Assembly: GCA_916720425.1 (NCBI GenBank)
Contig: CAKARD010000027.1
Span: forward strand, 1-14,277
Length of the DNA: 14,277 nt
Direction: 5' to 3'
Origin: an uncultured Kingella sp.
Lineage (GTDB): Bacteria > Pseudomonadota > Gammaproteobacteria > Burkholderiales > Neisseriaceae
Below, piece after piece: positions 6,467 through 14,218 of this stretch. Each line of letters starts with the position of its first letter. The first letter of the stretch is position 1. Below the pieces are notes generated by a model. That model was not told the origin of the DNA, made no database searches, and was given only the letters and a program-made list of their open reading frames with translations. The position numbers and the translations under genes are program-made.

Positions 6467-9400
6467 CTAGTTCTGCTCCAAATCAATATCCAAGCCCAGC
6501 GAACGGATTTCCTTCACAATCACATTAAACGATTCGGGCATACCCGCATCAATTTTGTGTTCGCCTTTGACGATGTTTTCGTACATTTTGGTGCGACCTG
6601 TTACGTCATCGGATTTCACTGTCAGCATTTCTTGCAACGTGTATGCCGCGCCGTATGCTTCCAACGCCCACACCTCCATCTCACCGAAACGCTGACCACC
6701 AAATTGTGCTTTACCGCCCAACGGTTGTTGCGTTACCAAAGAGTATGGACCTGTTGAACGCGCGTGCATTTTTTCATCTACCAAGTGGTGCAGTTTCAAA
6801 TAGTGCATCACGCCCACCGTTACACGGCGGTCAAACGGTTCGCCTGAACGTCCATCATACAAAGTAATTTGGGTTTTGGTGTCATTAAAGCCCAGTTTCT
6901 GTACTTCAGGGTCATCACTTGGATACGCCAAATCCAACATTTCGTAGATTTCTTTTTCTTTTGCACCATCAAACACAGGTGAGGCAAATGTTGCGCCTTT
7001 ACGCAAGTTGCCAGCCAACGCAATGATTTCATCATCACTCAAGCTGTCCAAATCTTCTTTTTTGCCACTACCATTGTAGATTTTATCCAAGAACTGACGG
7101 ATTTCACCCACTTGGCGTTGTTCTTGCAACATGCGGTCAATGCGTTGACCAATGCCTTTTGCCGCCCAACCCAAGTGTACTTCCAAAATCTGACCAATGT
7201 TCATACGTGAAGGTACGCCCAATGGATTCAACACAATGTCCACCGTGCGACCGTCCGCCATATATGGCATGTCTTCCACAGGCAAGATGCGCGATACCAC
7301 ACCTTTGTTACCGTGGCGACCCGCCATTTTATCGCCTGCCTGCAAGCGGCGTTTGATGGCGATAAACACTTTCACCATTTTTTGTACACCTGGTGGCAAT
7401 TCATCGCCTCGCGTCATTTTTTTCCGTTTGAGGTCATATAATTCTTCAGTTTTTTCACGTTTTTGTTTTAAAGACAATTTAATTAATTCAAGCTGCTTAG
7501 CGATTTCTTCATCGGCCACACGCACATCAAACCAATCATGACGACTAGGCAAACCATGCAAATATTCTGCGGTGATTTCTGCACCTTTTGCCAATTTCAT
7601 TGGACCACCATTGGCAATTTGTCCCACAATCATACGCTCAATACGGTCAAATGCATCATTATCAAAAATACGAACTTGGTCGTTCAAATCTTGACGATAC
7701 CGTTTTAACTCGGCTTCAATAATAGATTGCGCACGCTTATCCCGTTGAATGCCTTCGCGTGTGAACACTTGCACATCAATCACCGTACCACTCATGCCCG
7801 TTGGCATACGCAAAGATGTATCTTTCACATCAGATGCTTTTTCGCCAAAAATCGCACGCAGTAATTTTTCTTCAGGTGTGAGTTGTGTTTCACCTTTTGG
7901 CGTTACTTTGCCAACCAGTACATCACCCGCTTCTACTTCTGCACCAATATAAACAATGCCACTCTCGTCCAAGCGATTTTGCATTTTTTCAGACAGGTTT
8001 GGAATATCACGTGTGATTTCTTCTGCACCTAATTTGGTATCACGCGCCACAACATTGAGTTCTTCAATGTGAATAGATGTGTAACGATCATCAGCTGCCA
8101 CGCGCTCACTAATCAAAATTGAGTCTTCATAGTTATAACCATTCCATGGCATAAATGCGATGGTCATGTTCTGGCCCAAAGCCAACTCACCCAAATCAGT
8201 AGATGCGCCATCGGCAATCAAATCGCCTCGTTGCAAAACATCGCCTGCCTTAACAGCGGGGCGTTGGTTAATATTGGTAGATTGGTTAGAACGCGTGAAT
8301 TTAACCAAATTGTAAATATCCACACCACCCTCTTCGGCAGTTGCTTCATCATCGTGTACACGAATCACAATACGGTTGGCATCTACATATTCCACCACGC
8401 CGCCACGACGAGCTACGATTGCGGTCGCACTGTCCACAGCCACAGAACGCTCAATGCCTGTACCCACCATCGGTTTTTCAGCACGCAAACAAGGTACGGC
8501 TTGACGTTGCATGTTCGCACCCATCAAGGCACGGTTCGCATCGTCATGTTCCAAGAATGGAATTAACGATGCTGCCACCGACACCACTTGACCCGTTGCC
8601 ACGTCCATATATTGCACGCGGTCGGCGGTTGCCAAAATGGTTTCGCCTTTTTCACGACAAGTGATTAACTCATCTTTCAGGCAGCCATTTTCGTCTAATT
8701 CCGAGTTTGCCTGCGCAATCACATAGCGACCTTCTTCAATCGCAGACAAATAGTCAATCTCATTGGTTACTTTGCCATCAATCACGCGGCGATAGGGCGT
8801 TTCCAAGAAACCGTATTCATTGGTACGCGCATACACCGATAATGAGTTAATCAAACCAATGTTTGGGCCTTCGGGCGTTTCAATTGGACACACACGACCA
8901 TAATGCGTTGGGTGTACGTCGCGCACCTCAAAGCCTGCACGTTCACGCGTTAAACCACCAGGCCCCAATGCTGATACACGGCGTTTGTGTGTAATTTCAG
9001 ATAATGGATTGGTTTGATCCATAAATTGCGACAATTGGCTAGCACCAAAAAATTCTTTAATCGCAGCAGAAACGGGTTTGGCGTTAATTAAATCGGTCGG
9101 CATCAAACCTTCGCTTTCGGCTTGATTCAAACGCTCTTTTACAGCACGTTCTACACGCGCCAAGCCGCTACGGAATTGATTTTCCACCAATTCGCCGACA
9201 GAACGCACGCGACGATTACCCAAGTGGTCAATATCGTCTACTTCGCCATGACCATTACGCAACTCTACTAAAGTCGCAATAGTCACAACAATATCTTCAA
9301 CGCTCAATACATAAAGTTTTTCTTCTTTCTCACCCACACCAGCGAAAGTTTTATTGAGTAGATGACCATACCAATTATTTTCTTGTTCAGGCAATAATTT

Positions 9401-10663
9401 TTGTCCATAAGTACGCGTATTAAACTTCATACGTCCCACACGAGACAAATCATACGTTTCTTCTTGGAAGAACAAACGCTTAAATAAAGCTTCAACGGCT
9501 TCTTCTGTTGGCGGTTCACCAGGGCGCATCATACGATAAATAGCAATACGCGCAGCATCCTTATCTACTGTTTCATCTGTGCGCATAGTAGCGGAAATAT
9601 AATTACCCGCATTGGTTTCATTGATATATAAAGTATTCACTTCCTCAATACCTTGGATATCAAACTGCGCCAATAATTCCTCAGTAATTTCAGTATTTGC
9701 TACAGCCAAAACCTCGCCCGTATCAGCGACAATGACATCAGAAAACAACGTTTTACCTAATAAAATTTCAGGATCAACGGTTAAACGTGTAATTCCAGCA
9801 TTTTGAATTTCACGCAAATGTTTGGCATTAATACGTTTACCCGCTTCGACTAAAATTTTGCCTTCTTTATCTGTGATATCAAATTTTGCTACTTCACCAC
9901 GCAAACGATGTGGATTGAGTTCCACTTGCACGCCTGCTTTTGACAAGAAATACGTTTCTTTTTCAAAGAACATTTCTAAAATTTGTTCATTGTTATATCC
10001 TAAAGCACGCAATAAAATGGTTACAGGCATTTTACGACGGCGGTCAATACGAAAATATAACAAATCTTTAGGATCAAATTCAAAGTCTAGCCAAGAACCA
10101 CGATAAGGAATAATACGAGCAGAAAATAATAACTTACCAGAAGCGTGTGTTTTACCACGATCGTGTTCAAAGAATACACCTGGTGAGCGATGCAATTGCG
10201 ACACAATCACACGTTCTGTACCATTAATCACAAAAGAGCCACTGGGAGTCATCAAAGGAATTTCGCCTATATAAACAGTATTTTTACGAATCTCTTTGAT
10301 TTCACGTTCTTCAATCTTATTAGAACCTTCTTTATTAAAAATCGCCAACTTAATTACGGCGCGCAAAGACGCAGCATAAGTGATGCCACGTAATTGACAT
10401 TCTGCAATATCAAATTCAGGTTCACCTAGAATATAATGATCAAATTGCAATTCAGCATAACCATTATTGCTAACAATCGGAAAAATAGAATTAAAAGCAG
10501 CTTGAAGACCTTCATCCTTACGTTTTTCAGGAGTGCGATCTCGTTGTAAAAATTTGCTATACGATTCCAATTGCGTGGTTAGCAAATAAGGCACTTCCAA
10601 AACCGTTTCACGTTTCGCAAAACTTTTACGAATACGTTTTTTTCCAGTAAAGGTGTAACTCAT
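6467..10663 (-). CDS. rpoB: RNA polymerase subunit beta (1398 aa)
   Basis: This is the second large subunit of core RNA polymerase; it forms one side of the catalytic cleft and binds rifampicin. The frame is open further upstream, but the start is the ATG at 10661-10663. It gives MSYTFTGKKRIRKSFAKRE, the normal N-terminus, and has a GGGAG about 8-9 bases ahead. The rifampicin cluster (GASQLSQFMDQTNPLSEITH onward) has Asp549, His559 and Ser564, matching E. coli 516, 526 and 531 in the wild-type state, so a rifampicin-susceptible genotype is expected. The C-terminal motif GDKMAGRHGNKGV and the clamp-contacting C-terminus are intact. An 11/12 uptake sequence is embedded in the coding region. It is preceded by an attenuator-like intergenic region after rplL and followed by small envelope genes instead of rpoC. 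Confidence 0.99.
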   Translation of the reverse strand: MSYTFTGKKRIRKSFAKRETVLEVPYLLTTQLESYSKFLQRDRTPEKRKDEGLQAAFNSIFPIVSNNGYAELQFDHYILGEPEFDIAECQLRGITYAASLRAVIKLAIFNKEGSNKIEEREIKEIRKNTVYIGEIPLMTPSGSFVINGTERVIVSQLHRSPGVFFEHDRGKTHASGKLLFSARIIPYRGSWLDFEFDPKDLLYFRIDRRRKMPVTILLRALGYNNEQILEMFFEKETYFLSKAGVQVELNPHRLRGEVAKFDITDKEGKILVEAGKRINAKHLREIQNAGITRLTVDPEILLGKTLFSDVIVADTGEVLAVANTEITEELLAQFDIQGIEEVNTLYINETNAGNYISATMRTDETVDKDAARIAIYRMMRPGEPPTEEAVEALFKRLFFQEETYDLSRVGRMKFNTRTYGQKLLPEQENNWYGHLLNKTFAGVGEKEEKLYVLSVEDIVVTIATLVELRNGHGEVDDIDHLGNRRVRSVGELVENQFRSGLARVERAVKERLNQAESEGLMPTDLINAKPVSAAIKEFFGASQLSQFMDQTNPLSEITHKRRVSALGPGGLTRERAGFEVRDVHPTHYGRVCPIETPEGPNIGLINSLSVYARTNEYGFLETPYRRVIDGKVTNEIDYLSAIEEGRYVIAQANSELDENGCLKDELITCREKGETILATADRVQYMDVATGQVVSVAASLIPFLEHDDANRALMGANMQRQAVPCLRAEKPMVGTGIERSVAVDSATAIVARRGGVVEYVDANRIVIRVHDDEATAEEGGVDIYNLVKFTRSNQSTNINQRPAVKAGDVLQRGDLIADGASTDLGELALGQNMTIAFMPWNGYNYEDSILISERVAADDRYTSIHIEELNVVARDTKLGAEEITRDIPNLSEKMQNRLDESGIVYIGAEVEAGDVLVGKVTPKGETQLTPEEKLLRAIFGEKASDVKDTSLRMPTGMSGTVIDVQVFTREGIQRDKRAQSIIEAELKRYRQDLNDQVRIFDNDAFDRIERMIVGQIANGGPMKLAKGAEITAEYLHGLPSRHDWFDVRVADEEIAKQLELIKLSLKQKREKTEELYDLKRKKMTRGDELPPGVQKMVKVFIAIKRRLQAGDKMAGRHGNKGVVSRILPVEDMPYMADGRTVDIVLNPLGVPSRMNIGQILEVHLGWAAKGIGQRIDRMLQEQRQVGEIRQFLDKIYNGSGKKEDLDSLSDDEIIALAGNLRKGATFASPVFDGAKEKEIYEMLDLAYPSDDPEVQKLGFNDTKTQITLYDGRSGEPFDRRVTVGVMHYLKLHHLVDEKMHARSTGPYSLVTQQPLGGKAQFGGQRFGEMEVWALEAYGAAYTLQEMLTVKSDDVTGRTKMYENIVKGEHKIDAGMPESFNVIVKEIRSLGLDIDLEQN
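8676..8686 (-). other. Uptake-sequence near copy inside rpoB
   Basis: GGCTGCCTGAA on the minus strand is the last 11 bases of the simDUS 12-mer; only the first base differs (T for A). It encodes Gly-Cys-Leu-Lys of the beta subunit. Intragenic uptake sequences in this family are normal. Confidence 0.55.
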
Positions 10664-10727
10664 TATAGGGTCTCCCAAAATAGAACGAATGTGAAAAATG
10701 AATATAGCACTTGAAAAAAATGCAGAT

Positions 10728-10795
10728 TTAATATATTTTACAAAGATTTTCTCTTTTTTAACCAAAAGTAGGTAAATATTTGTAAAATATATTAA
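10728..10795 (-). promoter_or_regulatory. Perfect 17-bp AT-rich inverted repeat in the rplL-rpoB gap
   Basis: TTAATATATTTTACAAA (10728-10744) and its exact complement (10779-10795) flank a 34-nt loop. In the mRNA this is a long A-U stem between the GC-rich hairpin and the rpoB ribosome binding site. The E. coli rplL-rpoB gap carries an attenuator followed by an RNase III processing stem. The same arrangement here suggests a processing stem, but the nuclease role is an inference. Confidence 0.55.
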
Positions 10796-10814
10796 TACTC
10801 TAAAGCGCAAACAA

Positions 10815-10837
10815 GGCTGGCAGTAGAACTGCCAGCC
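10815..10837 (-). terminator. rplL-rpoB attenuator hairpin
   Basis: A perfect 9-bp GC-rich stem GGCTGGCAG/CTGCCAGCC (10815-10823 and 10829-10837) with a 5-nt loop lies about 22 bp beyond the rplL stop. It is followed on the minus strand by TTGTTTGCGCTTT. In this operon family a partial terminator at this place lets ribosomal protein genes be transcribed more than rpoBC. The weak T-run fits partial termination. Confidence 0.7.
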
Positions 10838-10859
10838 CATAACGCTAAAATTAGAAATT

Positions 10860-11231
10860 TTATTTAATCTCTACTTTCGCGCCTGCTTCTTCTAATTGTT
10901 TTTTGATGTCATCAGCTTCAGCTTGAGAAACACCTTCTTTCAATGTTTTAGGCGCACCATCAACTAAATCTTTAGCTTCTTTTAAGCCCAAACCAGTGAT
11001 TGCACGAACAACTTTAATTACGCCAACTTTTTGATCGCCCGCAGCAGCTAAAATAACATCAAATTCAGTTTTTGCTTCAGCAGCTGCTGCACCAGTAGTA
11101 GCAGGACCTGCAACTGCAACTGCAGCAGCAGAAACGCCGAATTTTTCTTCAAATGCTTTTACAAGCTCATTTAATTCCATTACAGTCAAATTGCTTACTG
11201 CTTCTAAAATATCTTCTTTAGTAATAGTCAT
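10860..11231 (-). CDS. rplL: 50S ribosomal protein L7/L12 (123 aa)
   Basis: The protein forms the dimeric stalk that binds L10 and recruits elongation factors to the ribosome. The N-terminal dimerisation domain (about 1-33, MTITKEDILEAVSNLTVMEL) is followed by an Ala-rich flexible hinge (about 34-52). The globular C-terminal domain contains the conserved VGVIKVVRAITGLGLKEAKD and ends GAKVEIK. Length is typical. A GGAG lies 9 bases before the ATG. It follows rplJ with a 61-bp gap and is the last ribosomal gene before the attenuator and rpoB. Confidence 0.98.
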   Translation of the reverse strand: MTITKEDILEAVSNLTVMELNELVKAFEEKFGVSAAAVAVAGPATTGAAAAEAKTEFDVILAAAGDQKVGVIKVVRAITGLGLKEAKDLVDGAPKTLKEGVSQAEADDIKKQLEEAGAKVEIK

Positions 11232-11292
11232 GCTATTAAACTCCTAATATATTGATTAAATAAAAGTATCTAAATAACGCAAAGGGCATAAA

Positions 11293-11790
11293 CTATGCTG
11301 CTTCGCTTTCTTTTTTCTCTGCCAAAGCAGCCAAACCGCGTGCAAAGCCAGATACAGGTGCTTGCATAACAAACAAAAGTTTTGATAACAATTCTTCGCG
11401 ACTTGGAATAGAAGCTAATTCAGTTACCTGAGCAACATCTAAAAGATCCCCGTTATAAGAACCCGCTTTAATCACGATTTTGTCATCTTTTTTCGCGAAT
11501 TGGTGCAATACTTTTGCAGCAGCAACAGCATCTTCCGAAGCCGCATAAACCAAAGGACCAACCATTTGATCAGCCAAAGGTGCAAAAGAAGTATTTTCAA
11601 CTGCTCGACGCACTAATGTATTTTTCAATACACGTAAATACACACCTTCTTTACGAGCATTAGCACGTAGTTCAGTCATACTAGCAACACTGATACCGCG
11701 ATATTCAGCAATTACCATAGTTTGAGAATTAGCAATGTTTGCTTTAATCTCTTCTACAGTAGCTTTTTTGGCTTCAATATTGAGACTCAA
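11293..11790 (-). CDS. rplJ: 50S ribosomal protein L10, TTG start (165 aa)
   Basis: L10 (uL10) anchors the L7/L12 dimers to the large subunit and represses its own operon by binding the mRNA leader. The start is TTG (11788-11790), six bases after a strong GGGAGG; no ATG is available near the conserved N-terminus SLNIEAKKATVEEI. The body has the usual rRNA-binding domain (YRGISVASMTELRANARKEG, RVLKNTLVRRA). The C-terminal helix (about 133-165) is the L7/L12 docking segment. Length is typical. A long structured leader precedes it. Confidence 0.97.
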   Translation of the reverse strand: MSLNIEAKKATVEEIKANIANSQTMVIAEYRGISVASMTELRANARKEGVYLRVLKNTLVRRAVENTSFAPLADQMVGPLVYAASEDAVAAAKVLHQFAKKDDKIVIKAGSYNGDLLDVAQVTELASIPSREELLSKLLFVMQAPVSGFARGLAALAEKKESEAA

Positions 11791-11940
11791 GGTCTACCTC
11801 CCACTGTTTATCAAAAGAGTGTTTACACACTCCACCAGCGCGGCAACCTGATAAGATATTCTGCACAGTAATGCGAAATTTTCAGGACTACCGTCTGCGT
11901 AGGGCAATATTTAAGACTCTCGTCCCCTACGGTCTTGGAC
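11791..11940 (-). promoter_or_regulatory. L10-type mRNA leader upstream of rplJ
   Basis: The 224 bp between rplA and rplJ contain a stem CGTAGGG/CCCTACG (11898-11904 and 11925-11931). Nearer the gene is a tight hairpin GAGTGT/ACACTC with a GNRA-type loop (11817-11832), just before the GGGAGG ribosome binding site. The place, the size and the nested helices fit the known autoregulatory leader bound by L10(L12)4. I judged this by position and visible helices and not by a covariance model, so the exact borders are approximate. Confidence 0.7.
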
Positions 11941-11942
11941 AC

Positions 11943-11964
11943 CTACTTAAAATATATTAAGTAG
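11943..11964 (-). other. Palindromic stem between rplA and the rplJ leader
   Basis: CTACTTAA (11943-11950) and TTAAGTAG (11957-11964) form a perfect 8-bp stem with a 6-nt AT loop. It lies at the upstream edge of the rplJ leader. It may end or pause transcription from rplKA, or belong to the leader fold. There is no clear T-run after it on the minus strand. Confidence 0.35.
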
Positions 11965-12014
11965 CCCATTTTAATAATAACAATAAAGACTAAGCTTAGT
12001 GCTATTATCAAATT

Positions 12015-12710
12015 TTAATTATTAACACTAGATGTATCTACACGCACACCCAAACCCATAGTGCTAGAAATAGCAATTTTCTTCAGATATTGACCTTTAG
12101 CAGCAGCAGGTTTTGCTTTCACTAAAGCATCCAATAGGGCATTAAAATTTTCTTTCAGATCAGCTTCTGTAAATGAAGCACGACCAATTGTTGCATGCAC
12201 AATACCAGCTTTATCTGTGCGATATTGTACTTGACCTGCTTTAGCATTTTTTACTGCCTCTGCAACATTAGGTGTAACTGTTCCAACTTTTGGGTTTGGC
12301 ATTAATCCACGTGGACCCAAAATTGTACCTAACTGACCAACGATACGCATCGCATCTGGAGAAGCAATCACAACATCAAAATTTATATTGCCTTTTTTAA
12401 CTTCTTCTGCTAAATCCTCAAAACCAACAATATCTGCACCTGCAGCTTTGGCGGCTTCTGCATTAGCACCTTGCGTAAACACAGCCACACGAGTAGTTTT
12501 ACCTGTCCCTTTAGGTAATACAACTGAACCACGAATAACCTGATCAGATTTACGAGGATCTACACCTAAATTAAAAGAAACATCAATAGATTCATCAAAT
12601 TTTGCGGTTGCTGCTTTTTTTACTAATGAAATAGATTCATCAATAGTATACAATTTATTTGCTTCAACAGAAGCGCGTAATGCTTTTAAGCGTTTAGAAA
12701 TCTTAGCCAT
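12015..12710 (-). CDS. rplA: 50S ribosomal protein L1 (231 aa)
   Basis: L1 (uL1) forms the mobile L1 stalk that moves deacylated tRNA out of the E site, and it represses translation of the rplK-rplA message. The sequence is complete, from MAKISKRLKALRASVE to SSTMGLGVRVDTSSVNN. It has the conserved two-domain L1 pattern, including LGPRGLMPNPKVGTVTPNV around residues 131-150. Length is typical for the family. Its ATG overlaps the rplK stop by one base (TAATG), so the two are translationally coupled. Confidence 0.98.
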   Translation of the reverse strand: MAKISKRLKALRASVEANKLYTIDESISLVKKAATAKFDESIDVSFNLGVDPRKSDQVIRGSVVLPKGTGKTTRVAVFTQGANAEAAKAAGADIVGFEDLAEEVKKGNINFDVVIASPDAMRIVGQLGTILGPRGLMPNPKVGTVTPNVAEAVKNAKAGQVQYRTDKAGIVHATIGRASFTEADLKENFNALLDALVKAKPAAAKGQYLKKIAISSTMGLGVRVDTSSVNN

Positions 12711-13144
12711 TACACTACTCCCTCAGTATTTAAACCCATAGAACGTGCGGAACCAGCAATTGTACGCACAGCAGCATCTAAATCAGCAGCAGTTAAATCA
12801 GGCTGTTTCGTTTTAGCAATTTCTTCTAACTGCGCACGTGTAACAGTACCCACTTTGTTAGTTAATGGATTCGAACTACCACTTTTAATTCCTGCAGCTT
12901 TTTTCAACAATACTGAAGCAGGTGGGGTTTTTAAAACAAATGTAAAGGATTTATCTGCATATGCTGTAATAATAACAGGTGTAGGCAAACCAGGCTCTAA
13001 ACCTTGTGTTGCTGCATTAAATGCTTTACAAAATTCCATAATATTCAAACCACGTTGACCCAAAGCGGGGCCTACTGGTGGTGAAGGATTGGCTTTACCT
13101 GCAGGAATTTGCAGTTTAATATAGCCGACTACTTTTTTTGCCAT
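12710..13144 (-). CDS. rplK: 50S ribosomal protein L11 (144 aa)
   Basis: L11 (uL11) sits at the base of the stalk on the GTPase-associated region of 23S rRNA and takes part in factor binding and the stringent response. The N-terminal domain has the proline-rich motif NPSPPVGPALGQRGLNI, the region where thiostrepton-type drugs contact L11. The C-terminal rRNA-binding domain (about 75-144) ends ARSMGLNTEGVV. Length is typical. GGAG lies seven bases upstream of the ATG. It is the first gene after its own promoter and is coupled to rplA. Confidence 0.98.
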   Translation of the reverse strand: MAKKVVGYIKLQIPAGKANPSPPVGPALGQRGLNIMEFCKAFNAATQGLEPGLPTPVIITAYADKSFTFVLKTPPASVLLKKAAGIKSGSSNPLTNKVGTVTRAQLEEIAKTKQPDLTAADLDAAVRTIAGSARSMGLNTEGVV

Positions 13145-13160
13145 TTTTTAACTCCAAAAC

Positions 13161-13192
13161 GGGTATTGCGCAGAGAATTTCTGCTCCCCAAA
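13161..13192 (-). promoter_or_regulatory. rplK leader stem, candidate L1 operator
   Basis: In the short leader between the promoter and rplK, GCAGA/TCTGC (13170-13174 and 13180-13184) forms an upper stem and GGG/CCC a lower one, joined by an asymmetric internal loop. In other bacteria L1 binds a short helix with an asymmetric loop in the rplK leader. The resemblance is structural only, and the stem is small. Confidence 0.35.
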
Positions 13193-13205
13193 AATTAAGC
13201 TTACT

Positions 13206-13235
13206 ATTATAGCCTAAATTTATTTTCTTTTACAA
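13206..13235 (-). promoter_or_regulatory. Sigma70 promoter of rplK-rplA
   Basis: On the minus strand a perfect TATAAT (13206-13211) follows TTGTAA (13230-13235) with an 18-bp spacer. It starts 5 bases past the nusG stop and would begin transcription about 55 bp before the rplK ATG. A promoter between nusG and rplK is the known arrangement in this gene block. Confidence 0.75.
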
Positions 13236-13240
13236 GGCCT

Positions 13241-13792
13241 TTAAATAGATTTTTCTACTTGTCCAAATTCTAATTCAACTGGAGTTTCTCGCCCAAAAAT
13301 CTGAACAGTGACGCGTAAACGATTACGTTCAAAATCCACTTGTTCTACAACACCATTAAAATCTGCAAAAGGTCCATCTTTAATACGAACTTGTTGCCCA
13401 ATATCAAACTCTATTTTGGGGCGCGGTTTGCCTTCTTTTTCTGCACCTTTTATTTGTGACATAATTGCATCTACTTCACGTTGTGAAATAGGTAAAGGTT
13501 TATGGAGCGTTCCCCCAATAAAACCATTTACACGTGGGGTACTCTTTACTAAATGCCATGAGCTATCACTCATAACCATTTCTACCAAAACATAACCTGG
13601 AAAAAATTTACGCTCTGTAATCGTTTTACGCCCTTGTTTATTAAAATCCACCACTTCTTCCAATGGTACCAAAATGTCACCAAAATACTCTTCCATTTCC
13701 TCACGTTTAATACGTTCTTGCAAAGTTTTTTGAACATTTTTTTCAAAACCAGAATAGGCTTGTATCACATACCAACGTTTTTCCGTGTTCAT
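13241..13792 (-). CDS. nusG: Transcription elongation and antitermination factor NusG (183 aa)
   Basis: NusG binds the clamp of RNA polymerase, reduces pausing, and links it to Rho or to the leading ribosome. The NGN domain (about 1-115) starts with RWYVIQAYSGFEKNVQKTL and contains the conserved FFPGYVLVEM. The KOW domain (about 128-183) contains the segments VRIKDGPFADFNGVVE and GRETPVELEF. Length is typical. It starts three bases after the secE stop, with its AAAGG ribosome binding site inside the end of secE, so the two are translationally linked. Confidence 0.98.
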   Translation of the reverse strand: MNTEKRWYVIQAYSGFEKNVQKTLQERIKREEMEEYFGDILVPLEEVVDFNKQGRKTITERKFFPGYVLVEMVMSDSSWHLVKSTPRVNGFIGGTLHKPLPISQREVDAIMSQIKGAEKEGKPRPKIEFDIGQQVRIKDGPFADFNGVVEQVDFERNRLRVTVQIFGRETPVELEFGQVEKSI

Positions 13793-13795
13793 ACT

Positions 13796-14017
13796 TTAGC
13801 CTTTCACTATAATTAAATTAAATAACAAAGAGATAACACTATCCACGCCAAAAATAAATGCTGCAAATATCGCGACAAACATAATAACAAATCCTGTCAT
13901 TTGCATTGCGTCAGCACGTTTGGGCCACACTACTTTTTTAAATTCTGCCACAGAACCTTTAAGATAATGAGCAAATCGCAGTCCTTCTTGTTTAACCTGC
14001 TGTGTTTCTTGATTCAT
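13796..14017 (-). CDS. secE: Protein translocase subunit SecE, short form (73 aa)
   Basis: SecE is the clamp subunit that holds SecY together in the inner-membrane translocon. The conserved amphipathic segment FKKVVWPKRADAMQMT precedes a single membrane helix (about 41-66). This is the minimal SecE; the E. coli protein has 127 residues and three spans. I chose the ATG at 14015-14017 (MNQETQQVKQEG). An in-frame ATG at 14060-14062 would add 15 residues, but it lacks a ribosome binding site and starts just after the tRNA terminator. The chosen start is itself ambiguous, because GGAG lies only one base away and GGGG lies farther up. Function is certain, start less so. Confidence 0.92.
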   Translation of the reverse strand: MNQETQQVKQEGLRFAHYLKGSVAEFKKVVWPKRADAMQMTGFVIMFVAIFAAFIFGVDSVISLLFNLIIVKG

Positions 14018-14074
14018 ACTCCATGCCCCATTAATTAGTAAAATACTTTTAATATTATTCATTTTAATAAAATA

Positions 14075-14108
14075 AAAACTAACCGACCATTAAAGACCGG
14101 TTAGTTTT
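14075..14108 (-). terminator. Intrinsic terminator after tRNA-Trp
   Basis: A perfect 11-bp stem AAAACTAACCG/CGGTTAGTTTT (14075-14085 and 14098-14108) with a 12-nt loop is followed on the minus strand by TATTTTATT. It separates the tuf-tRNA-Trp transcript from secE-nusG. Because secE begins right after it, secE must be transcribed by read-through or from a weak promoter I could not place. Confidence 0.75.
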
Positions 14109-14113
14109 ATATT

Positions 14114-14189
14114 TGGCAGGCCAAGTAGGTCTCGAACCTACAACCCTCGGTTTTGGAGACCGATACTCTACCAATTGAGCTATTGGCCT
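14114..14189 (-). tRNA. trnW: tRNA-Trp (anticodon CCA)
   Basis: All four arms can be drawn by hand in 76 nt. The acceptor is AGGCCAA/TTGGCCT with discriminator G and an encoded CCA end. The D arm is GCTC/GAGT. The anticodon stem TCGGT/ACCGA has loop CTCCAAA, giving anticodon CCA. The T arm is GTAGG/CCTAC with loop TTCGAGA. It lies 29 bp after tuf, a known neighbour arrangement (tuf-trnW-secE-nusG) in betaproteobacteria, and is probably cut from the tuf message. Confidence 0.97.
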
Positions 14190-14218
14190 ATTTAAAACTC
14201 ATTACGCTATTATTTATA

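Noticed and set aside
9010..9060. Possible rifampicin-resistance change in rpoB
   Set aside because: The positions matching E. coli 516, 526 and 531 are Asp, His and Ser, and the flanking residues are normal. The QTN variation for QNN is probably lineage variation.
10664..10840. Upstream extension of the rpoB frame by 59 codons (MGWQFYC...)
   Set aside because: The extra residues cover the attenuator hairpin and the 17-bp inverted repeat and are unlike any beta subunit N-terminus. The conserved start MSYTFTG has its own ribosome binding site.
11965..12014. A separate promoter for rplJ in the rplA-rplJ gap
   Set aside because: TTGATA occurs on the minus strand, but no convincing -10 box lies 16-18 bp further on; TAAAAT has no matching -35. 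It is too weak to list.
14018..14062. Longer secE start adding 15 residues
   Set aside because: No ribosome binding site, and it begins right after the terminator T-run; the added residues do not resemble SecE. It was kept only as an alternative.
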